This document shows positions 12,601 to 25,040 of a stretch of 64,000 nucleotides of DNA, in pieces. Made by a program: the position numbers and the translations under genes. Source of the DNA: Eunapius fragilis. Its lineage: Eukaryota > Porifera > Demospongiae > Spongillida > Spongillidae. A model generated the notes under the pieces. The model saw nothing but the letters and a program-made list of their open reading frames with translations, was not told the origin of the DNA and searched no databases. The first letter of the stretch is position 1. Each line of letters begins with the position of its first letter. Location: NCBI GenBank assembly GCA_963681505.1, contig OY811981.1, positions 7,305,416 through 7,369,415 of the forward strand, given 5' to 3'.

Positions 12601-15600
12601 ATACATCTAGAAGTCCATTTAAAGCAGATTCATACTACTATAATTATGCTCAAATCTATACACTTATTATTATAGATATGTATCCTGAACAAAGCGGCAC
12701 TTGCATGCACAATGATAGTTTATATAAACACCATAATAGCTGCCAATTGCCTCCCAAGATCGATATGTACACACATGTATGACATTGAATTGTGCTGCGT
12801 GTGAAAAGCAACTGCAATGTTTTGTTAACAATTAACTTATGTTTTGTCAACTAAGGTTTGGAAGTTCTGCACATCTATTCGTACAGTTGCTGATGGTACT
12901 AGCAACATAAAATAACATTTCCTAATTAGGTTACGTGTATATACATGTACTTATAGGTTTCTCATCCACATTACCAGGTGCAAAGTCCATGCATGTATCC
13001 ATCTTGGCAACAATGGATACATCTGTTGTGCCTCATGTGGATGTTGACCACTAATAGGCCGTGCACTGAGCTGCCATTGTTCAGGTTAACAATATATTTA
13101 ATACGCAACATTTAATAACACGTTATCATTTTGGGGTTTTCGAGTCCTTCTCTAGAATATAGTTTGAAGCGAGTGCCGGTAGATCTAGAAAAATAAATTG
13201 AGCCGAAATTCCTGCATTGTAATACAGTAATACAGTTCATGTTCAAAATCGCTGCCTACACTTGTACTTCGATTTTTATTAATATCCAATAATGTATAGC
13301 ACAAAAATCATCTCCCCGAAAAGCTATAACTTTCTACACACAAGTATAGTTGTCTTTATTCAGCTACAAAATCTTCCTGCCTAGATGGAAGCCATCTCTA
13401 TTCGTAGAGATGACATTCGAGGTGGTCACTCAATTTGCCTGCTCTTCATTTATCATTTGAAGTGCATGCGTGGTATACTGAGCGGTATGAATGTATATAT
13501 TAACGTAACGTATATAATCTAAGTGCTATACCTGTAGCATGAATTGACGTGAAAGAGTAATTTAGAGTTGTTTGAAAGAATTGTAAACGCAGCATTTTGT
13601 TTCAGCCTTTTTGTAAACCAACACAGTGAAGCTTATTGGGGTGCCCTTGTAAAGGACGCAAACATCCACATTGGCATTATATGCAATTGAGGACAAGCAT
13701 GAGAAAGTTTGGAGCGACGATTTCGTATATAATAGATTTCTACTCAAAGATCAAAGATGTCGAAAAAGATGGCCGTATAGCATCGGCTTTGATTAAAGTA
13801 ATCCCAAATCGGCCATAGAGGCCCTGCCTGCACCACTGCTTCTGCTCCCCAGGCCCTGTAGGCCTGAACTGCCAAGGGTACACAACACCAACGTAACTCT
13901 GCACATCATTTTAGCATCGTTTTCTGAATGGTTTTGTAGTTCTGCTGCTCTTGCTGTCACCCTTGATGACGCGCCCAATTAATGGTCAAGAGCGATGTTG
14001 AGTAGAAGTGCATTGTAGATTTAGATGTATGGTGTAGTTAGTTGTGTATTTTACGTACGTGTGTATATAGCTATTTACAGTTAAGTGTTATCATTTTAAT
14101 TTTCTAAACATCAACAATTCATAATGACCAGTTTCCATTACTGCTAGTAGTCACTCTATAGTTGACTCCAGACAATCTTGAGAGACTTACTGCCACATCA
14201 TGTTGTAAATGCACAAGTGGCTAGTATATTTCTCACAAGACATGCGTTTAAATATTTCAGTGCGTATTCTTACAATAATGTCCTGCTCGAACACTATGAA
14301 CTCAGCCAAATGCAATAGCCGATAATCATAATGATCAGCATAGAAGGAAAATTATGTAATAAAGAGTCCAAATTAGTCATTATGCTTGATTTGTAACGTT
14401 GTTGCGTGTTTCGCATTTATTTATTTTAAGCCATTGAATCACTAGTTGATTATGCATTTGTGGTTTTCTTTTGCCTAAATGTGCTACACCCTGTGCAAAT
14501 ACAATGTACGGGGTATGTGATCACATTGTGCATAAAGTATATGGCCGTCATTCTACGCAAATGCTGAACGACACACTATAGAATAAGGAAAAGTGTTATT
14601 ACAAATATGCAAGTACACAAATCAGCAAGATCAGTGGAGTATCTTCAGTATTTGAAGTCGCTGCTAAGGTTGAAATATCTTGTAAAACTGGTGAGTATCT
14701 GATATGATATGTTTCAGTACCACGTTTATATGATCATATTTGCATCATTAGTTGGGCTCTACAATGCTCAAGAAGCTACTCAATTCTGCATGACCATAAA
14801 AGACCCAGTAATAAGAAAACAAGAGTTATCTGAAAGGTAGGTAGCTGCATGTATTTAACAATGCATGGGTGCACTTTATTAGAACAGTTTAAAAATGATG
14901 AATATGTTGATATACATGTATATTGAAATGCTAATTTCTATAATTTTAAAATCTAAATCACCATCATGAATCTTAGCACATAGCTAATTATGATCTATTT
15001 CTCATCAATCCTACAGCCATGTGCATTGCGCCCTAATGTATGTGTACACAATGCTCTTTCAAATTCCTTTTATAAGCATGTCAGCTGTTAATTAAGTAAA
15101 TTAACTTCGCAGTGGAAATATTAGAGAAAAAACGTCCTTAAATCCTTTAAATACTAGCACTTGAAAATTAGATTTATATCAATTATCACTGTTGCCCCAC
15201 GGTTAGCTAGAATAATGTCACGCCATACCTGGTCCCCCCCCCTCCCAAACCACACCCCCTAATGTCCCCCTGGAAAACTAGTTGCGGCGCTGTGGGTGGT
15301 CCAGGGGGGATCACCTTAGACTCAATCTATGGCGCCCAAAAAGGTTCGGAGAGACCACCTATGGCACCATTGAGCTTAAAATCTATCCATAGTACTAGTG
15401 ATCCATAGTACTAGTGATCCAGAACAGAATGCCACGGCAAGTTCATGGCTGCATGAGGCACTGTATGTGTATAGAGTGTAGAGAAAGCCACCATGGCATA
15501 AAGTCAGTGCTTGTTGGCTGGCTACAGCATATAGTTCAAAAGTATATAGGTAAAGCATCAAATTACAATGTAGCTAAATGCATCAAAAAAGCACAGCAAA

Positions 15601-18600
15601 TCACTTAGTTGCGGTTCAAAAGGCTTCAGTGAAAGTAAACGATCGCCTCTCAAGTAAATAAGGGATGTTATGCACCTTAGATTACGTAGATAGTTTAAAA
15701 TGTGATTCGTTTCTGTTTATCATTTGAAGTGTTATGTTAGGAACATGAAAGCACAGCGTGAATTACTTATTTAGAAACACAAAGTCGTACGGGGGGATTT
15801 GTGCTTGATCGGTGTGAATTTTGACATTGCGTGGAAAAAATATCGCGCCGAATAGCAATCAGTTGCAAATTTTTTGTTAGGTAGAGGTCAACTGTATGTA
15901 TACCTATCGATTTTAGCATGGAAGATGTCCTACAATCAGCAAGTGATTCCCTCAGTGGACCATTTTGCTTTGTTCAAACAAGTGAAGGCAAAATAACATC
16001 CGTTCAGCACGACCCTGCAGAGACAATAGCAGTTGTGAATTTCAAAAAGGCTATAGCAGCAGCCTTTCAAGCCAATTTTAAAATAACAGCAGAAGAGGTG
16101 GAGGAAGATACCCAATCACGACATGTGTCCTATTACAGGTAAGATTAGTGTACGCAATGGTTGAAATATGAACGATTTATTCAACAGGTATGAATCAAAG
16201 TCTCATGACCACCTCCTGATGCATCGTACAGTGGGGACAGATGACATCTTGCAGTTTGCATCCACTCCAAGTGATGTCAACCAAGTTACAGTGCAAAAAG
16301 CAGAAGATGTTGAGTATTACAAGGGCAGGTTGCACTCTTCAAGTGGGACTACTGTAGTGTTTGCTAATGGACCTGTTGAGCAACAAATTATAAATCAGGA
16401 CTTCTACGAGGAAAGTGATGGGAATAACAAAGAAGGCTTGAAGAGCAATTACCATATGACGTATGATAATGAGTTTGGAACAGCTGAATTTGGAGGCAAA
16501 GGACAATACTCATTGACATTACAACAATGCATACAAAATGATAGCAACTCAGATTCAATCATAGAAGGTGCATATAAAGATGACATCATACTAGCTCAAC
16601 GAATTGGTGAGTCACTAGTTAGTACATATACATTTAAATTCTTTTCCATGTTGTAGAAAGACATGCAGATGATTTTCCGATGGGTAAATCATCCATACGT
16701 GACAATTTGGCTCTCCTACATCAAAACATTTCAAACAATGATATTCGTAAGAAAAAAAAGTAGCAAAAGAAATACAACATACAACTACCTACACATGTAC
16801 GTTTCCATTGCAGGCATGAGAATAAGAAAACAGCTTATTTTAGAAAATAGCATCTCTCAGGATGACAAGCAAGCACTTCCCAGCATATTGGAATACTTAA
16901 AAGAGGTAATTTTGTTTTTCGATTGATAGCAATAGGGGAGTTTTTTTGCATTATCTATGGGATAATCAAATAAAGGGCAAGAACAGTATTGAAATGTGCA
17001 GCTAGTTTTTGTGATACTATTTTTAGAGAATATTGCATTCAGTCTAAAAATATAAAAAATTGAAATAGCCTTCACATAAGTGGTTTTGTGATATAGTATG
17101 CATGTAGTGCATAATTATTCTTCCATTGCAGCTTTCATCATCCAAAGACAGAAACGATATTGAGATGAGAGTTCTTCTTTATTCATTTCTCACTACAGAA
17201 GGAAGTCATGCAGCACAGAAGGTTGTGCCTCTAATTGATTTACATCCATACAAATGTCATTTTTATAAATACTAGCATGAAACATAGAATTTTATAAGTA
17301 ATATAAAACAACTGCAAAACATCACTATTATAAAAAATCATGATTCAACACTTCTAATCTCTAATAAGAACCTAATATTGGCTTAAGAGTACATGACATA
17401 GTAATCATCACAATGGCTGTATATGAGAACACGTACGTAGCTATTGCTAATGCATGATAAATAAAAAAATAATAATAATGATTTGTAGTGATTATGATAC
17501 TGATAATGATTTAGTACACAAATTAAGGTTAGTAGTGGCATATGTAAATGCACTGAGATACTGCCCTGTACTAAAACAGGAAGCATCTGCAAAAAGGAGA
17601 CAAGTTCGCTTTTCATAGTCTTGACCTAAATATTTGTTCAGAGGATTACATGACAAGAGTATCCGGTAATATTCACAACCACACAAAATCATGTTTTAAA
17701 TCCAAGGGAATTACTTCTGAAATTTGATGCAGGGATAAATTGAAATCATAAGCTGTATATTTAATTAAAGGAATATAGCAATTTGAACGTAATTAAATAT
17801 GAATAGAAAAACATGAAAGGATGGCATACCTATGTACAACAATGTTCTGATATGATTGTGCAATCTTTATTTTATAAAAGATAATAATGATATATGTCAT
17901 TTGTAGTAGCATTAAAAAAATACATCATTCAAAGAAAACGAAAAACTAATAAATACATCATGGCAAGTGACAAAGTAAAAAACATGTGCATTTCAAATTT
18001 CTGATTCAACAAGATTTGTCTTCTAAGCATACCATTTACCTTCTACCCTAAACTAAAATAGGTGCTTCTTCATGGTATTGAGAACACCGGAGAGAGAAAG
18101 GAACGAAATACTCTTGCCGCACAAGTTGCTTTCATTCATAATCCTCACCCACATACTTTACAAAAAATTGAACATTTGATAACCACAAGCAATGAATCAA
18201 CTGACTCTCTGTTTCTTTCCTATGGAGCTCTTGCTTCTAAACTCCCAGATAAGACAAAACTGCAAATGGTTAATTTTCTGCTCAATTATGTCAAACCAAT
18301 ACAGAACAACTCTGACCTCGTACATATTATCCATGCCTTGGGTAACACTGAATCTAATGTAACTAATAAAATTCTCGTTAATTATCTGACACATCCCGAT
18401 CCAAATGTACAGCTAGCTGCTGTTTATGCTCTTAGGTATGGCATGGATTCAACATCAATTCAAAGTGAAATTATTAATATGTTGCACTCAAAACATGGTT
18501 CAAATCAGTTTGTTGAAATGGTGCTTCGCGCTTTAATAGCTGGAGCTGAATGGAATGGCTCCCCAAAAGTCCAGCCTATTCAGACTGAACTGTTTGAAGC

Positions 18601-19933
18601 CTTAGTGGGTTCTGCAAAAGATGACCAGTCCTTATTTAAAATGCTGCTACATTACACAATGTTGATTGGTGAATCTCTTCCACCACAGTGGACAATCTTG
18701 TTGAGCCATCATGTGAACAAAAGAGGTACAACCCAATGGAACTCAGCTGATCAGCTATACAACTTGATATTATCAAAAAGTGATCGTGACTATGATGTTG
18801 AGACATATCCGTGCAACAAAGCTTATCTTTGGGGAAAATCATTAGGGATACCAGTTTTAAAGTTGGAATCCGCATTTGGTTCTTTTGCTGGATTTGGCTG
18901 TTCTAAGGAACACCCAACCAACTTTAAGTTATTTGCAAAAGGGATTGTCAAGGGTTATGCTTTCAAGCGCTCCAAAACAGCCTTTGAGGCTTTGTTATTT
19001 AGTGAAAAGAAGCCAGAAAGCAATGAGATTAAAAGCAGAGTATATTTTAACATAGTGGGCAAAGTTTTAGCAGACAAAAACAGTGACATACCAACCTGCA
19101 AAACGTGGAATTTCCCATTATATAGCAGCCCTGACTACACCCTTATTACATTTTCTGTACCAATTTTTATCTATGTTGGATTTCTTACCTTCGCACTTGA
19201 GTTGAAGACACGACTTGGAGTTGATGCTAACCTAGGTGCATGTATAACAGATTGTGTTTCAGTTCAAGGAAGTTTGGAACCATCAGTAGCTCTGATCGCT
19301 TCTGCTCAGGCCACTGCATCGATTTTGGTAGGTTGTATTTCATTGTGCTTTGATTATTTACACACAATGATAATTGCAGGAATTAGTACGTGGAGGGATT
19401 GAGCTAAGTGGACAGGTGGAATACAAAGTGTACATTTCATTGATTGGGAATTACCAACTGCGGGATAAATCATCAGAACTTTGTACCAAAGTTTCACATG
19501 GATGGCCGAACAACCACATTATCATCAACACATTTTATCAATTAAGGACCATTAAGTTATGCACCCAAGGTTTTTTTAAAAAGGTGGTGAAGGGAATCAA
19601 AAAGGGGACAAAAAAATTGCTCAAGGGCGTAACAAAGGGAGTTAAAAAGGGGGCAAAGAAATTGCTCAAGGGCATAACAAAGGGAGTTAAAAAGGTGGTG
19701 AAAGGAGTCAAGAAATTGCTCAAGAATATTAAGTTTGTAAGTTAAATTATACATGTCATTTATTGAGAGTATAAGATGCTACTAATGCACAATTTCAGCC
19801 ATGTGGAATTAAATGGGGAAAAAAACGGATATGGAAAGCTGCATCAAAGACATGGAAGCTACCGAGTGGTGGACCATATGTCCTCTGGAGTGCTAACTGC
19901 AATCGTTTAAAGCTGCAGTGTCCAGCATTTTAG
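6604..19933 (+). CDS. LLTP copy B: MTP-like large lipid transfer protein with lysine-rich tail
   Basis: Eleven exons, all junctions in phase: 6604-6690, 14582-14690, 14752-14836, 15917-16138, 16188-16606, 16657-16746, 16814-16905, 17132-17221, 18062-19327, 19380-19736, 19799-19933. The product is about 983 residues, near the size of MTP. Residues 1-18 are a signal peptide. A YYKY motif and the segment with VVNFKKAIAAAFQ and HVSYYR (residues 95-168) fit the LLTP N-terminal beta-barrel, followed by a helical region (about 310-620) and beta-sheet-like sequence. The family moves or packages lipid in the secretory pathway; that role here is inferred. There is no von Willebrand D domain as in vitellogenin. 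Unusually, residues 885-939 form a cationic repeat. Intron 1 is 7.9 kb and carries two transposons; most others are 49-67 nt. Intron 8 has a weak gttgtg donor, shared with copy C. Confidence 0.82.
7172..7453. repeat. 129-bp-arm near-perfect palindrome
   Basis: Arms 7172-7300 and 7325-7453 are reverse complements with one mismatch (atac against agac near the loop), around a 24-nt loop. It forms the left end of the mobile element and is repeated with the same mismatch at 22231-22512. The open frames through it are a by-product. Confidence 0.9.
7172..9311. mobile_element. 2,140-bp palindrome-headed mobile element, copy 1 (in intron 1 of LLTP-B)
   Basis: Matches 22231-24370 at a constant offset of 15,059 over its whole length; I saw no difference in the stretches I compared. 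The empty site survives at 28959-28985 and 50865-50890 (gatattgYacc directly followed by atatcattcg), so the boundaries are nearly exact. There is no target duplication; insertion fits between A and T. One end is a 129-bp-arm palindrome, the other has a 9-bp hairpin (ggaacctac/gtaggttcc). No transposase is present. Read on the - strand it starts TC and ends CTTG after a hairpin, which recalls Helitrons, but the class is uncertain. Confidence 0.75.
9312..9940. other. LLTP-B intron 1 sequence, no gene
   Basis: Intronic sequence. The part from about 9779, with a 14-nt poly-C run at 9800-9813, is paralogous to the region from 35338 in intron 1 of copy C. Confidence 0.5.
9941..12335. mobile_element. 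2.4-kb element with long inverted repeats and GATCCGGCCGGATC palindromes
   Basis: The ends are ctgtcacgcaa and ttgcgtgacag. Outer arms of roughly 400 bp (9941-10345 against 11930-12335) are inverted copies. Both carry repeated tgatccgg/ccggatca words, including overlapping ggccggatca palindromes. Inside the left arm a unit of about 70-80 bp (ggtacgcccggatcac...gatccgggtaatata) repeats 3-4 times. The centre holds a decayed OTU-like coding fragment. The paralogous site in copy C near 35490 lacks the element. No clear target duplication is visible. Long inverted repeats with a captured peptidase fragment would suit a Mutator-like or foldback element, but I cannot classify it. Confidence 0.7.
10606..11207 (+). 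pseudogene. OTU-like cysteine protease fragment inside the long-TIR element
   Basis: Two open blocks in different frames (10606-10878 and from about 10880 to 11207). The second contains VKGDGNCFF...FRSIALAV and a downstream QQDHQDFRLLI, which matches the OTU catalytic-cysteine region (DGNC followed by FRS and H..R). A run of T right after the cysteine codon appears to have added residues compared with the usual DGNCFFRS, and the catalytic histidine part is absent. Frame change plus truncation make this a broken copy. OTU domains cleave ubiquitin chains; here the fragment is probably transposon cargo. It differs from the OTU region of the gene at 56151-61388. Confidence 0.5.
12336..14581. other. 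LLTP-B intron 1, distal part, no gene seen
   Basis: About 12350-12660 and 14430-14581 are paralogous to 35500-35950 in copy C. The 1.75 kb between (about 12680-14420) is absent from C, so it is an insertion in B or a deletion in C. A stretch near 13800-13980 is a diverged relative of 33610-33830. I see no supported exon. Confidence 0.45.
18062..19327 (+). CDS. LLTP copy B exon 9: helical and sheet core
   Basis: The largest exon: 422 codons, residues 399-820 of copy B, phase 0 at both ends (acceptor aaatag, donor gtaggt). The first half has helix-turn-helix, HEAT-like periodicity (for example LVHIIHALGN, then HPDPNVQLAAVYALR), as in the LLTP alpha-helical horseshoe. The second half is beta-rich and contains two isolated hydrophobic strands. 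About 14 amino-acid differences separate it from the copy C exon, with no frameshift, which suggests maintained function. Confidence 0.82.
19380..19736 (+). CDS. LLTP copy B exon 10: variable lysine-rich repeat tail
   Basis: 119 codons. The first 64 are ordinary family sequence ending CTQG. The last 55 contain 22 lysines and no Asp or Glu, arranged as KK-hydrophobic-hydrophobic-K-G blocks, including two tandem 15-residue units (GTKKLLKGVTKGVKK and GAKKLLKGITKGVKK). The DNA repeats with a 45-bp period. Copies A and C have one unit each, and C also lacks a 7-residue VVKGIKK segment. The pattern resembles cationic amphipathic membrane-active peptides; that is a resemblance, not a demonstrated function. 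Confidence 0.8.
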
Positions 19934-21484
19934 TGATGCTTAATATTGACCACAGCTGTGCATGATGTAGAGCTGCAGTTTGTAGTAAGTAGTTTAGAAT
20001 GTGACAGTGTAAATGCATGTAGTTATAGTATTTCATTTTGAAGTGTGAAATGTTGTCAATATACATAAAAAGTGGTCTCCTTCCAAAATTTTTTCTTCCC
20101 ATTTTGATCTATGCATGGTCGCTTTTTTGATGCTCATGATAGGCAATGAGTTACTACTCTATGCAACTGATTTTGACCAAACAAGCTTTAGACTAAAAAT
20201 GAAATGTAGATTTCCCAACACATTTACATCGATTCCCGGCTGTCAATTTTTAATGCATCATTTTGTATGCTGATGCACAAGTAGTATAGAGAGACGTTGT
20301 TCTGAATTTTGACCCTACTATCAGACGTGAGAGCATGCAAGACATCAAGATATGAATATATTCTGATTGCATTATGAGGAGACTGGATGATGGGATCAAT
20401 GCTTCCTCATTCCTGTGTGGGATGCGGATGTTTGCTGATTGTGTATGTTGCTCTCTGTGCCCCAGACCACTTGCAGCTTCGACATGAGGACCAATTTCAT
20501 GGGTCGGCCACCACTCTATGGCAACTGGAGTCAAGGCTAAGGTTGGAGCATGGTGATCATTTCAACTATAGCTATGGTACAAAACATTCATGTCATAATT
20601 TTCCAGCTCTCTTGGTATCTTCACTGTGCTCATCCCATAGCCTTTTAGCACCCTGACCATGACACCCTCACATTGCGATAACTTAGATTCCAATATCATA
20701 ATAATTGAATAGTCCTTTCATGTTAGACTATAGCTAAGCAGTTCACTAGGTATCCCTCAGGTGGCTGAACCTCTGTGCCCATTCTTTAGCCTGGCAGCAA
20801 TTGGACTGCACCCACAAGTGCTATGTTCTGCAGGGTGATTGTCATGGTCCTAGGAAGCATTTCGTGTAACACATTCTCATTGCTGGGTACCCGCACATGA
20901 GGAACTAAATGGTGCTATTACTTCCTTACTTAATCAATTGACATATAATTCTTTGGGTGTTTCATAGGAGCCATCACTCAACTGTTGAAGTAGTGCACTT
21001 CCTTCATCACAAAACAAATATATGCAGTCCAATAGAATTGTTGAAATAGCTGGTTCCAGTGTTGTGATTATTCGATTATGCAGACATTGAATGTGAAGTG
21101 TGGTTCCAAACGAATGCTACTGCCACTATGTGATACAGTCGACTCCAATACAATAATAAAAAGCCACCTTTTTGAACATGCGCTACACATTATGTAAACG
21201 CAAACCACCAACTATAGCTAAGACACAAAGAGGTCATGTCACAATGGAGAGGTGTAGGCATATTAGTAGGTAATGGGAAGAATTGAGGCAGTATTACTGA
21301 GATGTAATTGCAATGTATTTGTACTTGTATAATAAAAGGAATCCCTTCAAGTGTTGTCCCATAACTTCTAAGTTTTATTCAAAGTACATAATGCACAAAT
21401 AATAGTTAGATATGCAGAATAGTTAAACAGAGATATGGCGCTAGGGGAGGAGCCATGTAACTCCATCTACCTCCACAGAGTAGT
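19934..21484. other. Duplicated 3' spacer of LLTP copy B, no gene seen
   Basis: Paralogue of 547-2084 with few differences. Open frames present in both copies are accompanied by equally open antisense frames, so I read it as a young non-coding duplicate. Confidence 0.55.
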
Positions 21485-22140
21485 TATGAGGTAAGAGGAG
21501 GGGTGGTTGTAGGTAAAGGGAGGAGTAGGGGTAGTGGTAGGTATGGGGAGGAGTAGGGGTAGTGGTAGATAAGGGGAGGAGTAGGGGTAGTAGCAGGTAA
21601 GGGGAGGAGTAGGGGTGGTTGTAGGTAAAGAGAGGAGTAGGAGTAGTAGGTAAGGGGAGGAGTAGGGGTGGTTGTAGGTAAAGAAAAAAGTAGTAGTAGT
21701 AGGTAAGGGGAGGAGTAGGGGTGGTTGTAGCTAAAGAGAGGAGTATGAGTATTAGGTAAGGGGAGGAGTAGGGGTAGTGGTAGATAAGGGGACGAGTAGG
21801 GGTAGTAGCAGGTAAGGGGAGGAGTAGGGTTATATTAGTTAAAGGGAGAAGTAGGGGTAGTAGTAGGGAAGGGGAGGAGTACGGGTTATTTTAGGTAAAT
21901 GGAGGAGTAGGGGTAGTAGGTAATGGTAGGATTATGGGTATTGATAGGTAATGGTAGTAGTATGTAAGGGGAGGAGTAGGGGTAGTAGTAGGTAAGGGGA
22001 GGAGTAGGAGTAGATGTATTTATAGGGAGGATTACAGGTAGTAGTATGAAAGGGGAGGAGTACGGGTAGTAGTAGGTAAGGGGAGGAGTACGAGTAGTAG
22101 TAGGTAAGGGGAGGAGTAGGGGTATTTGTAGATTACGGGT
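21485..22140. repeat. Purine-rich minisatellite, copy B block 1
   Basis: Same gggaggagtaggggtagt unit family as 2085-2745, with different unit order and number, showing rapid turnover since the duplication. Confidence 0.75.
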
Positions 22141-22230
22141 AGTTAAAGGTAAGACACAAACAGGTTATGTCACAAAGTAGAACAGGATATATTGGTAGGT
22201 AAGGGGAAGAATTGAGGCAGTATTATTGAT

Positions 22231-24370
22231 ACAAGTGATAAAAACATTCTCTATGCGAGAAGGTTGGTGGTATATAGGAATCAAAAGCGGTGGTGGTGTA
22301 AAAAGCAAGGGAACAAGGCTTGTGATTGAAAAGGAAAAATGAAATATACCTATATTAGCAGCATGTCATGTTTAACTGTGCGCGCTAATATAGGTCTATT
22401 TCATTTTTCCTTTTCAATCACAAGCCTTGTTCCCTTGCTTTTTACACCACCACCGCTTTTGATTCCTATATACCACCAACCTTCTCGCATAGAGAATGTT
22501 TTTATCACTTGTTTCCTACATTTTTTTGGTGGATTTACATGTAGTATTGTATTTAGTTCTTGAAACTTAGCAACAATGTCAAATGACAGTTTATTTTAGA
22601 ATCTCGTGGCCATGCAATTTTTTGAGGTGTGGGTGCATGCACCATTAAAACACACAGTATTACAATAAATACCACTTATATAGCTAATAAAATCCAGGAG
22701 CGTGTCATGCATCTTGTATATCCTGGATCAGGATATATACTGCTGTATATTTTGGACCAGGATATACTGCTGTATCTAGGATACACAGCAGGTAGAGCAG
22801 GTGGAGCTAATCCTGCAGCTGGAATGGAACGACTCCTGGACCTGGATGTGGAGCAGGTAGGGCGACTCCTGGACCTGGAACAGATGATTTAAACAACCGT
22901 TAGTTAAAGTTAAAACATAATATTCAAATCCTCCACTGGCAAGTGAAGCCATATAATACATCAGACAAAGATTACATGTACCCACTGATCTCACGCTATT
23001 ATCAGATAAACCATGCCATGCACAATACGTTGTCACAGCAACTTTGACACTATTATCAGATATAAACTATGCACCGCAATACACATTATTACGAAATTGT
23101 CAGCGCGTGCACACATTTCAAACAGCACTAAAAGTGGAGTGAGACGCAATATCTACCGCTGTAATTGTTGCATAAAATATTCCTTCCATTTTAGCGATAC
23201 ACTATACATGCTATAATTTATGTCCAGATCCAACATTCATGGTGTAACGCACCTTCGGGTGGTCGCTTTGTTGGTCCTTTGAGTAGCGTTCTTGACACCT
23301 TGTCGTGTCTTGTATTGCACTCGTTTGGCATATCTGTAGGTGTACGAGTGGCAAGTTGTTGCCGGGTTTTTTTTTTTCTGTAAGGGCGGTGGTGGGAGAG
23401 ACACATTCTAATTGGAGCCTCTTGCTTCAGATATATCTATATCTGCTGTAGACTGTATACCGTAGTATCTGATTGCGTATGTAGTTCCACCGACAGAATT
23501 CGAAAGTTATGCTATATATAGCATAGAAATCAATTCGGTCAACACAATTATATGCGATAGTGTTGGGTACTTACAGTGTATGGTAGTTTTGGCTTTCATC
23601 TCAAGCTGCGTAACGAATGATAGAGTTGAGAGCAACGCACAGGTGTCATGCAGAAAATGATACCTTGAGTATTCGTCAGGAGGCTTCCTATAACGTTATC
23701 GCATATCACTGCTCCATTCCGTTTCTCAACCATTTGGCAATATGGTTGGACATTTATGCATGAAGCCATAGGGACCCTGAAATCATCAAAAAAGCCTCAG
23801 AGACAGATGCTCTTAGATTCAGTGGGTATACCTCTTCCACAGCGTGCAGGAATATTAAGAATTTGAATCACGCCCACGACACGTGGCTATTATTAAATTA
23901 TTGCATTTAAAAATAGCTAGCTGATGTCATTGGGTATTTTTAACCGAATACCAAATGAGGTACTATTTGCTTTAGTTAATTGCCCGAACAGTTAGGCGTC
24001 TAACAGACCCCCGAAGATAACCTGCGGACGCATCCTGAAGCGATTGGTACACTTGGCGTGCTTTACAAACGTTCCTGTCGTGAGTTATACTCTCCGGAAG
24101 GAAGAAGAAGAAGAAGAAGCCGACGGAGGAGAAATTTTAGGTGGGACTGGGTACGGACGATGGGGACGAGTATTTTTTTTCTCTAAAAGTACACCGTCTT
24201 ATGACACAGATACAGCGCAGAACTGTGCTCCTTTTTGATATCGCTCGATTGCCACTAAGAGCGAAGTGACCCGATTCTTAAATGTCCCGCTAGACGTGAC
24301 TGACGTTTTTATAATGACATTCATGATACTGCAGGATTCCTATATGGAACCTACTCGCGTAGGTTCCGAT
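22231..24370. mobile_element. 2,140-bp palindrome-headed mobile element, copy 2
   Basis: Same element as 7172-9311 with no indel between them. It interrupts the spacer between gcagtattattgat and atgtaattgcaatatatag. The uninterrupted sequence is kept at 2800-2830 (gcagtattattgagatgtaattg), so again no target duplication and an A/T junction. The flanking duplicated spacer has diverged while the two elements have not, so transposition, or conversion between elements, is more recent than the gene duplication. Confidence 0.75.
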
Positions 24371-24514
24371 GTAATTGCAATATATAGTCTTGTCCCATAA
24401 CTTCTAAGTTTCATTCAAAGTACATAATGCACAAATAATAGTTAGATATCAAGAATAGTTAAACAGAAACATGGCGCTAGGGGAGGGGCTATGTAACTCC
24501 ACTGAGTAGTTATG

Positions 24515-24995
24515 AGGTAAGAGGAGGAGTACGAGTAGTAGTAGGTAAGGGGAGGAGTAGGGGTGGTTGTAGGTAAAGATAGGAGTAGGAGTAGTAGGTA
24601 AGGGGAGGAGTAGGGGTGGTTGTAGGTAAAGATAGGAGTAGGAGTAGTAGGTAAGGGGAGGAGTAGGGGTAGTGGTAGGTAAGGGGAGGAGTAGGGGTAG
24701 TAGCAGGTAAGGGGAGGAGTATGGGTATTGGTAGGTAAGTAGAGGAGTAGGGGTTGTAGTATGTAAGGGGAGGAGTAGGGGTAGTAGGTAAGGGGAGGAG
24801 TAGGGGAAGTATGGTAGTAGGTAAGGAGTGGAGTAGGGGTAGTAGGTAAGGGGAGGAGTAGGGGTAGTAGGTAAGGTGTGGAGTAGGGGTAGGAGGTAAG
24901 CGGAGGAGTAGGGGTAGTAGCAGGTAAAGGGAGGGTTAGGGTAGTAGCAGGTTAGGGGAGGAGTAGGGTATTAGTAGGTAAGGGGAGGGGTAGTT
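24515..24995. repeat. Purine-rich minisatellite, copy B block 2
   Basis: Tandem gggaggagtaggggtagtaggtaa units, paralogous to 2955-3250 but longer. Confidence 0.75.
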
Positions 24996-25040
24996 TTTTT
25001 ACTACTGAATAAGGATGCTTTTTCTGTATTTCAATAATAG

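Noticed and set aside
15000-15080. Possible extra LLTP exon after cctacag
   Set aside because: The frame is open in copy B but hits a stop in copy C, and exons 3 and 4 already join in phase without it.
19538-19754. Antisense Phe/Leu/Pro-rich open frames across the LLTP tail
   Set aside because: Reverse complements of the lysine-rich repeat; the sense exon has splice sites and paralogue support.
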